This document shows, in pieces, positions 1 to 11,383 of a DNA stretch of 64,000 nt. Position 1 is the first letter of the stretch; the number at the start of each line of letters is the position of its first letter. The stretch spans positions 42,507,282 through 42,571,281 of the forward strand of contig CM075860.1 in NCBI GenBank assembly GCA_037975125.1, written 5' to 3'. The notes under the pieces are model-generated. The model was given only the letters and a program-made list of their open reading frames with translations. It was not told the origin of the DNA and did not search any database. The translations under genes and the position numbers were made by a program. The stretch comes from Latrodectus hesperus (taxonomy: Eukaryota > Arthropoda > Arachnida > Araneae > Theridiidae).

Positions 1-1439
1 ATTGGTAAAATGCGAAAAACATTTGCAGTCTAGGTTTGGCTTCATTATAAAATTTAATACAAAAGAAAGTGTAGACGAAAGAAAATTGTATTTACTTTGT
101 TCTCAAAGATTAGGATCTCTTGTTCTCAAATTAAGATAATTTATGTTTTCATATAACTAAAATTTGTGTGTTTATCTATCGCTGCAATAAACAAAAGACT
201 CGTATAAATCAATCTTCTTAAGATTATTTTGCAACGAAGCGTTAAAGGTTTATCAATTTTGCCTTCGTTTCAATGCTTCGTGAGTTGGATTCTCTTTTTG
301 GGAGTCTATAATTGTACTGGTTCGGCATCCACTTTATGCTGTTGATTCTAGCACGATTAAGGTATGTGTGCAAAATATGACCGTTGAGTAACAAGCAAAC
401 CAAACTTTCAAGGGAATAAGCGAATAATATCCTTTTGAGTTCCATTAGGTATAAAATCATGGTTAGTTTGAATGCCCTCTGTGCATATATGATCTTTGAA
501 TTTCTCTGAGAAGATTCCCTATATTTGAGCTAACGACTTTCTTTCCATTAACTTATAGAAGTATTAAAGACGCAAGCAATTTTTTTAAATGAAATAACTT
601 GATCTCTCGTTTTTATGGTAATTAGATTGGAACAAAATTAATTCTGAGACATTGCAACAAAAAGGACTAACTTTATCAAATAATTGAGATTTTAGAAAGT
701 GAGTTTTGGTAGGATTCTAGCAAACAAATGTACTGATTTGAGGTTTTTATTAAAATAAGATCACAGCACCCAGATTTTAGGTGTTGACTTTGTCTCTTTT
801 CATAAGAAATTGAAGAATGATCGGTTGTTTACCAGGTATGTTGTTGTATAATGCCCGGCAACAAGGATTTTTCAACGTTGCAAGGACAGTTTATCAGCTA
901 CAGCAAATGTTAAATGTTCAATAGGATACCATTCATGCATATGTAATCTTAACTATCTGCGTGTAGACAATGCAGTCCTTTGGTATTGCAAAAAATGCAA
1001 TGTTACATTAAAGGACCCAATTAAAGCACGAGGGAGTTACTAGTACTTATTGAAAATCTGTCCAAATTATTTGCTTTTTTTTATACTCTTCTACTTAAAC
1101 TTAATTATATTGCTGGTATATTTGTGTTATAAACTACTTATATCGTCTGCTATGACCATCATCAAGATAATTAATTTGTGCTTTTACCAAGGTTACTTGG
1201 AGTGCTAGGATAATCTATTATCACAATTTATTGCTATATTTAACTCATGTCATCTCCCATAGTGAAAATTTTGTAAACGTTTTATTGTTGATGTTATATT
1301 TCTGTCAAATTATTAATTTCAAATATTAGAGACCTATTGAAACTCAATTTTGTTATCAAATTTCGTGACAATCCTGTCACACCAGATGTATTACGTGATG
1401 GAGCTATACCTGATAACCTAAGGTACAGACCAGGTGTTC
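1..1439. other. AT-rich non-coding flank
   Basis: No convincing gene is seen. Short ORFs here have no recognisable domain. The only structured piece is a weak SINE-like remnant near 270-420. Confidence 0.6.
270..420 (+). mobile_element. Degenerate SINE-like remnant (SINE-C type tail)
   Basis: The segment near 365-400 (GTGTGCAAAA..ATGACCGTTGA..ACAAGCAAAC) matches the tail of the better preserved copy at 6135-6310. The region that would hold the B box is too degraded to confirm. It is probably an old copy of the same SINE. Confidence 0.35.
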
Positions 1440-1715
1440 CATTGCGTATGACTGTCTATATAGAGAGCCACCCATTGGCTGTGCCATCATAGCTCCAAAA
1501 GTGGGTCTTCTTAAGATTGGATGCAGAGACCAAGCAGAAGACCGTCAGAGTTGGCCTGCTACCTCCAGACTTATATTAAATGGAAGACATGACATATTAA
1601 ACGTGTCAAGCCACCATTATCAAACACAATGGATCTTCAATCGGGTTGGGATTCGAACTCACTACTTTCCCATAAAAGAACTAACACACTAACCAACCAG
1701 ACCACCGCGGTTCAG
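1440..1715 (-). mobile_element. tRNA-derived SINE, family SINE-A
   Basis: Read on the minus strand, the head has an A-box-like segment (GGTGGTCTGGTTGGTTAGTG, ending near 1712) and a B-box (GAGTTCGAATCCCA, near 1650). The body shares GGTCTTCTGCTTGGTC with the plus-strand copy at 9131-9433, so the two are members of one SINE family in opposite orientations. The boundaries are approximate. It has no coding capacity. Confidence 0.7.
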
Positions 1716-1727
1716 TGCTTAGCCCTT

Positions 1728-1880
1728 ATGATTGTCAGCTGATTTGCAGGTTGTTTTACTATCATATACTGCTCAAAAGTTCTAGTACAAACTAGATATG
1801 CAACTTAGTCCTTATGATGTGCAAGTTGTTTTACTATCATATACTACTCAAAAGTTCTAGTACAAACTAGATATGCAATT
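1728..1880. repeat. Two-copy tandem duplication, about 75 bp
   Basis: A unit starting GCAGGTTGTTTTACTATCAT at 1746 recurs with few changes at 1821 (GCAAGTTGTTTTACTATCAT). Both copies run into ACTAGATATGCAA. The period is about 75 bp. Confidence 0.85.
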
Positions 1881-1884
1881 TAAA

Positions 1885-3175
1885 GTGGATTTCAAACAGC
1901 AACATTAAAATTTAATGTGGAAATAGAACTTATAATCTACTGATCAGGGAATTAACTATTCAATCGGCAGACTTGTTCAGTTGACAGATATCTGCAACCG
2001 GCTAGTTACCGCACCAACCTTACTTAACGTGAACATAAATGCAATCTATGCAAACAAATGTAGATAAAGCAAACGAAGAAAATAATCCAGAGCATTAAAC
2101 ATTAACTATAAACCAGAGTATTAACGAGGGCATAATTTAAATATTTAAGCAGAAATTAATTTAAAGCTTTAACCATTCAATTGGCAAACATGTCCAGTCG
2201 ATAGAAATCGGCAACCGGCAGCTGATAACTTACTTAACGTAAACACAATCACAATCTATGCCAACAAATGTAGTTAAAGCAAACAAAGAAATTGATTCAG
2301 AGCATTAACCATTAACTAGAGCATAATTTAAATCATTAACCATAAACCAGAGAATTAACGAGGGCATAATTTAAATCTTAAAGCAGAAATTAGTTTAAAG
2401 CATTAACCACTCAATTGGCAAACTTGTCCAGTCGACAGAAATCGGCAACCGGCAGGTTACCGCCACAACCTTACTTAACGTAAACATAATTGCAATCTAT
2501 GTCAACAAATGTAGTTAAAGCAAACAAAGAAATTGATTCAGAGCATTAACCAGAGCATAATTTAAAGCATTAATCATTAACCAGAGTATTAACTAGAGCA
2601 TAATTTAAAGCTCTTAACAGAGATTAAAGCTTTAATCATTCAATTGGCAAACCTGTCCAGTCGACAGAAATCGGCAACCGGCAGGTTACCGCAACAACCT
2701 TACTTAATTTTAACATAATCGCAATCTATGCCAACATATATAGTTAAAGCAAACAAAGAAATTGATTCAGAGCATTAACCATTAACCAGAGCATAATTTA
2801 AAACATTAACCATAAACCAGAGTGTTAATGAGGGCATCATTTAAATCTTCAAGCAGAGATGAATTTAAAGCATTAACCACTCAACTGGCACACCTGTTCA
2901 GTCAGCAGGTATCTGCAACCGGTTAGTTACCGCAACAACCTTACTTAACGTAAACATAATCACATTGTATGCCAAGAAATATAGCGAGTGCAACCAAAGA
3001 AATTAATTCAGAGCATTAACCAGAGCATAATTTAAAGCATTAACCAAGCCATTAATCATTCAATTGGCAGACCTGTCCAGTCAGCAGAAATTGGCAAACG
3101 TTAAGTTACCGCAACAACTTAACATAAGTATGATCACAATGTATGCCAACAAATATAGCGAGTACAAGCAAAGAA
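1885..3175. repeat. Minisatellite-like tandem array, unit about 180-240 bp, six copies
   Basis: The segment CAATTGGCAAACNTGTCCAG, followed by a CAACCGG..GTTACCGC block, recurs near 1961, 2178, 2412, 2641, 2882 and 3061. Each copy continues with CAACCTTACTTAACGTAAAC, then a variable run of GCATTAACCA / GAGCATAATTTAAA sub-repeats. Spacing varies from 179 to 241 bp because the sub-repeat run changes length. No coding capacity is seen. The array ends about 100 bp before the ORF at 3282. Confidence 0.85.
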
Positions 3176-3281
3176 GTTACAAATGACACTTACAAAAATC
3201 ATATTTGAATTCATATATATGGCAACGATAGTATTTTGATACCTCTTAAAAAAGAAACTGCTACTATACCGAAGAGTTATA

Positions 3282-4199
3282 TTGAAAAATATTTGTCTAG
3301 CCACACACATGGCTCCAAAGGTTTCCAAACAGATCCAAAATTTTGCAGTTGATTTATATAATTATATTTCAACAAAGCACCAGCGGTTTCCTACAGTCCC
3401 AAAGAAAATTGCAACTGTCAATTCGAATGCTGTGACTGTCAAGGGGAAGAAGAAAAGATCTCGTCACTTTACCAAAAACATAGGAGAAGCCGTCTGGTCA
3501 TCTCAGTATTTATTAGGAGCCTTCTGCTATTATTGCTTTACACAAATTGGGAAAGATTTAGTCATTTCTCACTCATTATTTAACATTAGTGTTTATAATG
3601 TAATATTTAACTGGATTGATCACAGAAGTGATATATTTTTCATGATTTTTGACTCTGCTGCTATCATTGCTGAAGCTATTTTATTTTGCGACGCAGTTCT
3701 AAATGTTCAATGGGAACCCATGGAAGCACCTGAAATGTTCACCATCTTCTTTGACACCCACCTGAGAGATTCGTTTTTCCAGAATGGTGGCTGGCAGGAA
3801 TTGGATATTACAGCTTCAAGTTATTACACGTATTTGGATGCCACTCTGGAATATTTTGGAAACTGTCTCTATGATAAAATGAAACACAATTGTGATTTGC
3901 TAGATTTTCTTAGAGAATCCCCTGTTATGTTTCCCGTTGAAATCTCAGCTTTCTGCGAAAAGTGTGAACATATTTCTAATGATGAAGAACATGAAATATT
4001 TTTAGATGTTTCACTATTGTCTGAATTGAAGCAGGTTGGCATTGATGCATGCCATTCGACGGATGAAGTGTGGCAAAAGATTGGATTCCAATGCAGGGAA
4101 ACTTCTGAAGGAAAATCTACAAGCAAATGCGACTCACAAGCATCTACAATGCCAAAATATTTCAAATGTAGATTTCTTGGCGGGTTTTCGAAAGGATGA
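3282..4199 (+). CDS. Single-exon ORF, 305 aa; tentative divergent Bcl-2-family-like protein
   Basis: This is the only long ORF outside the retrotransposons. A second in-frame ATG at 3309 (residue 10) is an equally good start. I do not recognise the protein with certainty. Three segments, in the right order, resemble Bcl-2 homology motifs. Residues 18-35 (NFAVDLYNYISTKHQ) look like BH4. Residues 108-135 (WIDHRSDIFFMIFDSAA) loosely resemble BH1. Residues 158-174 (DTHLRDSFFQNGGWQEL) contain the NGGW core typical of BH2. A clear BH3 and a C-terminal membrane anchor are missing, and about 130 residues follow the BH2-like motif, including FCEKCEH, which is unusual for the family. The ORF is uninterrupted for 306 codons in AT-rich DNA, which favours a real or recently active gene. 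It could instead be a captured or chance ORF. Confidence 0.5.
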   Translation: MKNICLATHMAPKVSKQIQNFAVDLYNYISTKHQRFPTVPKKIATVNSNAVTVKGKKKRSRHFTKNIGEAVWSSQYLLGAFCYYCFTQIGKDLVISHSLFNISVYNVIFNWIDHRSDIFFMIFDSAAIIAEAILFCDAVLNVQWEPMEAPEMFTIFFDTHLRDSFFQNGGWQELDITASSYYTYLDATLEYFGNCLYDKMKHNCDLLDFLRESPVMFPVEISAFCEKCEHISNDEEHEIFLDVSLLSELKQVGIDACHSTDEVWQKIGFQCRETSEGKSTSKCDSQASTMPKYFKCRFLGGFSKG

Positions 4200-6134
4200 G
4201 ATCTAATTAACAAGATAAAAGAATCTCAAACATAAAAATTAGTTTCACACGAAAGACATTCAAACTATTTAAAGACAAAAGTGACAAAAAAAGATAGGTT
4301 TTAAAAAACGAAATCAATAATTAATTTCATAGGCAGGAAAAAAAACAATGTGTATATTAATGTTCAAAAAAACTGAAACCGTTGAGAAGTAAGAAATTTA
4401 AGAAAATGAAATCAGGAGATTAATCGCAATTCGTTAAATCAAAATAAAGTTAAAACATTTTATAGGTTATAAAATATGAACAATTGCTGGCATTTTTCAG
4501 AAAAAAATTGGAAACTGGTGTTATTTGCATACATATTTCAGAAGCAAATGTGAAGTAGATTTCTTCAAAAATCTTAAAAAACAAAATGAAATTATTTGCA
4601 TTCACTTGAATCTGAATAAAAAATATATCTGCAGAATGCAAAGTGGAATCATGAATTAAGTTTTCTGTCCAAATACCATCAGAATATTATGTTCCTATGA
4701 AATTAAATGGAGATGATGTGTGACAATTTAAGAAATATTTAATATTTATTGCGATCTCTAGATGGAGAAAAACTAATCTGAGAATAAGAGTTCGTTATCT
4801 GAAATTAAAAAGAGAAATTGTCTATATATTAAAAACATTTTAGTGCTAATTTATTTCTCATATCTGTATTCTATTTACTTATATTTATTCTGTTTAATCA
4901 AAGGTGAATATCACAATTTATAAAAGCATTAGTAATATAAATTATTCTACGCAATTATCAAGATTGATTTTTGTTTCTACTTTTCTCTTACTTGAATATA
5001 TACAAAATTATCACGGATATTTTTGTCCTCATTGAAGGAAAAGAGAATAAAGAAAACACATATTAAGAGGCTCAATATTTAATATAAAGTAAATAAAAAC
5101 TTTAGGGAAGTTTTTTATTGCAAAGAAGAATAAAGGATAGTAAATTTAAAGGATAATTTAATTTAGATATTTAATTATTATCCTTACTTTTTGAGTTGTG
5201 TATTTGATGTTTTTACTGTACAGTTTGTTATGACAAGTTTGTAATGCTCTTAATTTTTAAATACCATTTTAAATGTGTGTTCCATATTATTACGAAATAA
5301 TTTTATTAAGACTAGGTTAGTTTAAATGTTTAAATGGAAACATATGAAAATAATTGTAAGCGAGTAAATAAAAGTTTAAATAATTGCAGTTATTTTGCTT
5401 TTTGTGAATTATATTTAGGAATAAAATTATTCCTTGCATTTATATATTCTTAGATATTATAATTACCATTTGTAAACAATAAAACACTGAAATGAAATCT
5501 TAAGGAGTAAGAGGAGATCAATAATTAATGATGTAAAAATATTATATTTTTGATTTCGCTTACGTATTGAAATTCCTTAAATTTTAAATGTATTTATTAA
5601 AAGATGTTGAAATAGTTCTTCATAAAAATAACATCTTATAATGTTAGCACTTTATTTAGTTTCATGAAACTTAACGATTTTTTTGATGAATAAAAAATTG
5701 TTAAAAATGTATATTTTCCTTTTCAACACGTATTGAATGGAAAATTATTTAAAACAAATATTGTTTTTTTTACAATAATACATTTAATTTCTAATGAACA
5801 CAAGATCACATCTATCAACAGCAGACTGGTAAGAAAGCTAGAAACTAAAATAATATGCGCATTTCAAAATTTCAAAAATTATATATAACTTAAAGTGCAG
5901 AAAATTTGAAATATATATCATTTTTATTGGAGACTACTTTTTAGATTTTCATTGAATGTAGAGCTATTTAGAAATTTCAAATGATAAAAAGATCTGCAGT
6001 TATTTTACAGAAAAAGCAGTTATAATTATGTCTCTAAAGTAGCTTCTTGAGCCAGAAGACAATCATTCTGTCATGATATGGACTTCTGGAAAAGTTCATA
6101 ACAAACAGACGCTTAATTTATAAAATTCTGCCTT
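4200..6134. other. AT-rich intergenic stretch
   Basis: About 1.9 kb of very AT-rich sequence with only short random ORFs. No repeat, RNA gene or domain was recognised. Confidence 0.6.
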
Positions 6135-6310
6135 GGAAACAGCCACCGGCGTCAAATGCTTGTCCAGTTATTGAAACACCTATCCACAAGGGTGGTATTC
6201 GTGGGTTCGAATCCCACCTTGAGCATGGATGTTTGAGCCGTAAGTCCCGGTCTAATTAGCCCTCGTGTGCAAAAAATGACCGTTGAAGGACAAACAAACA
6301 AGCAAGGGGC
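6135..6310 (+). mobile_element. tRNA-derived SINE, family SINE-C
   Basis: A textbook Pol III B-box, GGGTTCGAATCCC, lies at 6203-6215, in a GGTGGTATTCGTGG..CACC tRNA-like context. The downstream body is rich in ACAAACAAAC. The tail is shared with the remnant at 270-420. The A-box is not convincing. It ends next to the Tc1 remnant. Confidence 0.6.
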
Positions 6311-6514
6311 CTTGAAGTATGTAGTAATATCTAGTGATGCACGAAAGTCAGCATACACCTTCCAAAATTAACAAACTTATTTATTTCAAATATTTACATA
6401 AGAATTGAATTCAATTTAGCTTAAAATGATTAGAAACAAAAAACTGATGAGCAAAAACAGTAGTTTTTTTATCATTAGACACAATATAAAATATTGGCGA
6501 ATCAATCATTTCGC

Positions 6515-7745
6515 AAGTCACGAAAGTGAACATACAGGAAATTCTACGTTTGAAATTTCCATATTTTAATATTTAGTTGGTCCACCTTCTGAATTTGAAA
6601 CAGCTCTCATATGATTAGACATTGAATAGACCAGTCATTTGGCAAAAACTCCCCCGCATTGTAACCATTCTTCAAGCAATGTCTTTTTAAGATCGTCTTT
6701 GCCTTTTAATTTGCCTTTTTCTGATACTTCTGTCCAGTTCATCCCATAAAATTTTGATAGGATTAAGGTCAAGGCTTTTAGACGGGGAGTGCAGTTGTCT
6801 TGGACTGTGTTGCACAACAGTTATTCCTTGACAACACCAGCTGTGTGGTTTGGATCCTGTTCTTGTTGGAATATCCAGTCATTTCCCATGCTTATTTTTC
6901 TCACTGATTGCTTCAAACTGTTTTTCAGCATATTCAAATAGATAAAACGATCCATAGTGGTTTCTATAAAGACTAAATTGCCAACACCTGAGGTTGAAAA
7001 ACAGCCCCAAACCATCACTGAACCTCCGTCATGTTTTACTGAAGGACAGATTCTTTAATTCTAACTCTGTCCTGGGTTTTCGCCAAACTATTTGCTTACC
7101 ATCTTAGCCAAAAATGTTACATTTAGATTCGTCTGTAAAAATAACTTTGCTCCAGTAATCGAAATTATCGTTTTCAAGAAAATGAAATCTTTTCACGAAA
7201 TGCTAATCTTTTGTCTCGATTTACTTTACTATAATGAGAGGTTATTTACGCGGAATTGTGCTTATGATGTCCTTCTCTCAAGGATATTCTAACATATTCT
7301 GGATTTATATCAGATTATTTAACCTTTTCAAGGTGTTTGGCTATGTCTTCTGCAGTAGTTTTCGGATTATTAAAAATTGTTCGAAGGATTTCTCTTTTAT
7401 CTCTACCAGTCAATTTTGGTGGTCTACCAGTACGAGGCTAGTTTTCTGTAGTTTTTGTCAAATTATATTTTCTTATTATTCCTTGTACTAAGTAGCTCTA
7501 CTTCTACCTATAATTTGACTTATTTGGTTAAGTGATTTTGCCTCATTTTTCAATTTAATAACCAGTCACTGATTTCTAATGTTTCAGTTCTTTTAGTTGT
7601 CCTTATAAAATTAATAAAATAAATTTCAAAAATGTCCTCTAATTATTATATAAAACAAGGCGCTGTTCTTACAAATATGTTAAGACAGTAAAAAGCTGGC
7701 CAAGTACCTGCAAAACATCTATTTAAATCCACTTTTGTGAGTTTG
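6515..7745 (-). mobile_element. Degenerate Tc1/mariner-type DNA transposon
   Basis: The dead transposase at 6568-7560 is flanked by short candidate terminal inverted repeats: TCACGAAAGTG near 6518 on the left, and the reverse complement of TCACAAAAGTG at 7731-7741 on the right. A TA target duplication was not established. A second, direct GCACGAAAGTCAGCATACACC near 6340 may be an older element end. Confidence 0.6.
6568..7560 (-). pseudogene. Tc1-type transposase pseudogene
   Basis: Fragments of a Tc1 transposase read in order on the minus strand across several stops and frameshifts. The helix-turn-helix region contains ISQIIGRSRAT and RTGRPPKLTGRDKREIL. The catalytic core has VIFTDESKCNIFG (first Asp), then VWRKPRTELE, MVWGCFSTSGVGNLVFIE and WIFQQEQDPNHTA. 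The C-terminal end is DDLKKTLLEEWLQ and GGPTKY. The position that is usually the second catalytic Asp (FQQDN in the family) reads FQQEQ here. In family elements this enzyme cuts and pastes its own transposon; this copy cannot be functional. Confidence 0.9.
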
Positions 7746-8140
7746 AAAAACACATTTTTAACTTAATCGGAAAATGATTATGATAATCTTAAAATGTTTT
7801 ATGTGTATTAGACACATAATGATTCAAATGCAGAGTGGTAGCTATATGAATGAGATAAAGAAATTTATTTGCATTTTATTTCAAAAAATGGGAAAATTTG
7901 CAAGAGTATGGTGAATTTCGTTTTTCATTGTATATTTCACATGAGAGTGATCTGTTCAAAATCTCCGATTTCGAGTAATCATAACACCCTTTTTGTCTTT
8001 TTACACAAGGAACTATTTAATCAACTGCTACGAGGAATCAGCATTAAAAACATAGAAACTTTATTAACTTTAAAACAGTAATACGTAACAATTTTCAATT
8101 ATTTTTTTTTATTTTGTCTCCCTATCAAAGTATTTATTTA

Positions 8141-8545
8141 GGGCCGTGGTAGCCTATTGGTTAGAGCATCGGCCTTCTATTTGGAAAGGCTTAGTTTGAT
8201 TCCCAATGGCACCAAAGACATGCAGAGAACATGCAATATATAAACTTATTAAATCTGTGGAATCAAAAGTCCTGTCTTAGGTCGTTGACCATTGCATACA
8301 TCTGACTAGTCTTTTAACACAGAATTTTTACCTATAGTTTTAAATATTGTACGGTGCAGAAATGTCCAATATTGGACCTTGCATCAGTAAACCTCACAAA
8401 ATCACAATCGGTCGTTAACCAGTTACCATGGGTGAAATGGTCTGGAGAAAAGTTTCTCCACCTCCAGATCAAAGTCAAAATTAAGGGAGTGGATTTTCTG
8501 GTCTTAGAGCAAAGTCGTACTTTCACCTTTGTGGTGCTCAGATTA
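8141..8545 (+). mobile_element. tRNA-derived SINE, family SINE-B
   Basis: The head GTGGTAGCCTATTGGTTAGA looks like a tRNA A-box arm, and AGTTTGATTCCCA near 8193 fits a B-box about 45 nt downstream. The body continues for roughly 350 bp without coding capacity. The 3' boundary is uncertain. It is distinct from SINE-A. Confidence 0.6.
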
Positions 8546-9130
8546 AACGAAAGACGCGCCGTTTTGACTTAATTTCGTAGCTTTCGGATAACGTTAGCTA
8601 TCAGTGTCATAAGTAACAATATAAGAACAACATGTATTTATTTTGTTAAACCTCCTTGATAATTAACTCAATTTCACTGGAATTAGACATTTCTCTATAT
8701 CGGAACAATATGACTTCAAGTTGTACACATTTTGTCCTTACCAATCAATGTTCAATTGGTGTCAGGGAGGCGTAACCCATTAACCCTATGGTACAATTCA
8801 TTGTCTCTCTTATCAACTGTCTATCTGTCTGTGATTCATACTACAATATTTGAATTCTGAAAAAAGCGTAAAACTTCACAATAATCTCACTACTTTCTCT
8901 AAAATGGAATCGTTTCGCATTTGTACTTTAATTTAGTTATGAAAACAATTAATTAATTTCATTTACCGCAATAATGAATATTTTACTTTTTACAAGATGA
9001 AAATCTGTTTGCTTGTAAATATGACACAGTAAATCTTTGACCAAACTTTAGTAAAAAATGAACATGCATACTGTAATATTTTAGTGGCATTTTACTGGAT
9101 TGACGGTTGAATGGTCACAGTTTTAGCTCA

Positions 9131-9433
9131 GAGGTCTCGGTGGCCGGGCTGGTTATTGCGTCGTTCTCATTATCGGAAGGTATTGAGTTCAAACCCTGGT
9201 TTAACCTAGGAACCATCGTGTTCGCTAAAGTTGGTTAGGGTATGTTAAAACTGAACGTGGTCACAATATTCTGCATGTGAAATGATCCTTATGGTGGTGG
9301 CAGGCCAAGCATTGGGGTCTTCTGCTTGGTCCTTGCTTCAAAATCAGGAAGACTCCACCCGGCTGCTTCCATCTAACTGGTAGAGCCCAGCTCATGGCAA
9401 GGTACAGGGAAGCATGCTGGTGCAACAACAAAA
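9131..9433 (+). mobile_element. tRNA-derived SINE, family SINE-A
   Basis: The A-box segment GGTGGCCGGGCTGGTTATTG and the B-box GAGTTCAAACCCTGG are spaced as in a tRNA. The body (GGCAGGCCAAGC, GGTCTTCTGCTTGGTCC, GGAAGACTCCACC) matches the minus-strand copy at 1440-1715. The end near CAACAACAAAAG is a likely tail. Confidence 0.75.
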
Positions 9434-10057
9434 GTTTTAGCTTGTGGCTCAGTAGTTCATAGGTTCAACAGACACCTCAAGCTTAGATTTGACAGATGAA
9501 GGCTTAGAGCGCTGACTATCTGCATAATAATCAAATTTTTATTCAAAAATTTATAACCATAAGCTTGAAATTACGTAAGTTTTAAAAGAAAATAGCAAAC
9601 TGTCAAAATCTCCCTAGAGATTCTGCCATCAAAAACAATGAATTATTTTTAGATTATTTTGTTGATTGGGAAAAGCATATTTTTTGAACCTATCTAAAAG
9701 TTACTTTTCATTTTAATATAACACTGCAAAATCATCAAAATCTGTTCGAAATATAACCAAGACTAGGCTTCTCCGGCACATATTCTTAGGCGTCTAGATT
9801 TGTCCTACGATGACCAACTAGATTTACCTACGCTAGTCTATGATTTTTTGAGTGTGAATAAACTTAAGTATCTCATCCAGCAGAGGCTCAATATCATGAT
9901 GGCAGCATCCTCAGCAAAACCATCAATTTTATTATTTTAACGTGGATGGGAACTAAGCATTTAGTTAATATTTATTTATATTTCTTCACTATATAAATTT
10001 TGTAAGAAAAGGTTTTCAAAATTTAAATTTTTATTTATAACCACTTAACTTACAAAG
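9434..10057. other. Unassigned AT-rich sequence before the gap
   Basis: No gene or repeat recognised. The last 40 bases before the Ns may already belong to array element AL1, but this cannot be shown. Confidence 0.5.
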
Positions 10058-10557
10058 NNNNNNNNNNNNNNNNNNNNNNNNNNNNNNNNNNNNNNNNNNN
10101 NNNNNNNNNNNNNNNNNNNNNNNNNNNNNNNNNNNNNNNNNNNNNNNNNNNNNNNNNNNNNNNNNNNNNNNNNNNNNNNNNNNNNNNNNNNNNNNNNNNN
10201 NNNNNNNNNNNNNNNNNNNNNNNNNNNNNNNNNNNNNNNNNNNNNNNNNNNNNNNNNNNNNNNNNNNNNNNNNNNNNNNNNNNNNNNNNNNNNNNNNNNN
10301 NNNNNNNNNNNNNNNNNNNNNNNNNNNNNNNNNNNNNNNNNNNNNNNNNNNNNNNNNNNNNNNNNNNNNNNNNNNNNNNNNNNNNNNNNNNNNNNNNNNN
10401 NNNNNNNNNNNNNNNNNNNNNNNNNNNNNNNNNNNNNNNNNNNNNNNNNNNNNNNNNNNNNNNNNNNNNNNNNNNNNNNNNNNNNNNNNNNNNNNNNNNN
10501 NNNNNNNNNNNNNNNNNNNNNNNNNNNNNNNNNNNNNNNNNNNNNNNNNNNNNNNNN
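10058..10557. other. Assembly gap of exactly 500 N
   Basis: 500 consecutive N, the usual placeholder for a scaffold join of unknown size. It lies inside ORF1 of AL1, so any element lengths across it are meaningless. Confidence 1.
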
Positions 10558-10879
10558 GATTTTCAATTTTTCCTACTAGGTTTGGTATGATAGTAGTTTC
10601 AAGATTTGTTAAATGTTCTTGTAATGTAGGTAAATTATTTGTATCATTATTCGAAGTATTTAAAGGTATTTGAAAATTTGAATCCTTTAGTAACTTGAGC
10701 AAGTTATGTGCTTTGGTCCGTTATCCATTGGGTAAGTGAAATCTTTCACTTTTCTTTGAGTCAATAATAGATTCTAGTTCTCTAAGAATATCTGATATTT
10801 GGTATTCATTATTATCTAACTCATTTTCTGTTATTGATCTTTGATTTAATATATTTGGTGAAGATGCTGATTTTCTCAT
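10558..10879 (-). pseudogene. AL1 ORF1 N-terminal fragment
   Basis: Starts at an ATG (10877-10879) followed by RKSASSPNILNQRS, which matches the start of AL3 ORF1 (RKSPSSPDLN). It continues with ELESIIDSKKSERFHLPNG, an in-frame TAA (10721-10723), then RTKAHNLLKLLKDSNF, so there is one nonsense mutation. The frame then runs into the gap. In these LINEs ORF1 encodes the RNA-binding Gag-like protein; the zinc knuckles would lie in or beyond the gap. Confidence 0.8.
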
Positions 10880-10936
10880 AATGACCATAGAAAGAGAGAG
10901 CATAAAAAGCACAACTTCAATGGTGAAAGCAGAAAC
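10558..10936 (-). mobile_element. AL1: 5' end of an array LINE, cut by the gap
   Basis: Contains a short 5' leader (10880-10936) and the N-terminal part of ORF1. It abuts the RGAACC tail of AL2 at 10937. Only about 57 nt of leader precede the ORF1 ATG, compared with about 1.65 kb in AL3, so the leader is probably truncated. Confidence 0.8.
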
Positions 10937-10971
10937 GGTTCTTTTTTCAACCTCACATGGACATACTGATG

Positions 10972-11021
10972 TGGGAGGACCCTGGACTATACCAAAGGTT
11001 AACAGGTTTTATATCCTCCCA
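10972..11021 (-). other. AL2 terminal stem-loop (CCTG/CAGG module)
   Basis: Outer stem TGGGAGGA / TCCTCCCA (8 bp) encloses the conserved CCTGGACTATACC..AGGTTAACAGG. The equivalent stems in AL3, AL4, AL5 and AL7 have different sequences that still pair. Confidence 0.75.
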
Positions 11022-11139
11022 TCATCGAACCAGAGCAAGGAACACCCCCAGGGAGCCCAGGAGCGCCCCCCCGAGAACCGCAAACCGACTTTTTTATTTA
11101 AAAAAAAAAGAATTTACAGATGGTGGGGCTTTAAAGCCT

Positions 11140-11166
11140 ACAGTGGTCCACGCAGTGGGCCACTGT
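11140..11166 (-). other. AL2 3'UTR 12-bp hairpin
   Basis: ACAGTGGTCCAC-GCA-GTGGGCCACTGT: eleven Watson-Crick pairs plus one G-T pair. It is preceded by the GGCTTTAAAGCC palindrome and lies just upstream, in the sense direction, of the AATAAA-type signal. Confidence 0.8.
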
Positions 11167-11383
11167 ATCACAGTTCTTTTACAGTATATGACTAGTTATT
11201 TTACAGAATATAATACAGTAAAAAATATTATAAACTAAACTAACTAAAACTAAACTAAATTAGAAAACTACTAAATACAGAAGAATAATAATGGAGGGTG
11301 GAACATTGAACAAATGCTGTTGGAGGTTCTGTGAGAACTACTTGTCAAGAACAAAAGCACATTGAACTAAGGAGAGTGGATGT

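Noticed and set aside
1640..1720. A functional tRNA gene on the minus strand
   Set aside because: A and B boxes are present but the cloverleaf does not close and the SINE body is attached; also seen at 6200, 8150 and 9140.
6821..7018. An intact Tc1 transposase
   Set aside because: Multiple frameshifts and stops, and FQQEQ at the place of the usual catalytic Asp.
8332..8572. Overlapping 64- and 72-aa ORFs on both strands
   Set aside because: They fall within the SINE-B body and have no start context or homology.
10031..10702. 223-aa ORF across the N gap
   Set aside because: Most of it is N; only the portion from 10558 is real sequence and belongs to AL1 ORF1.
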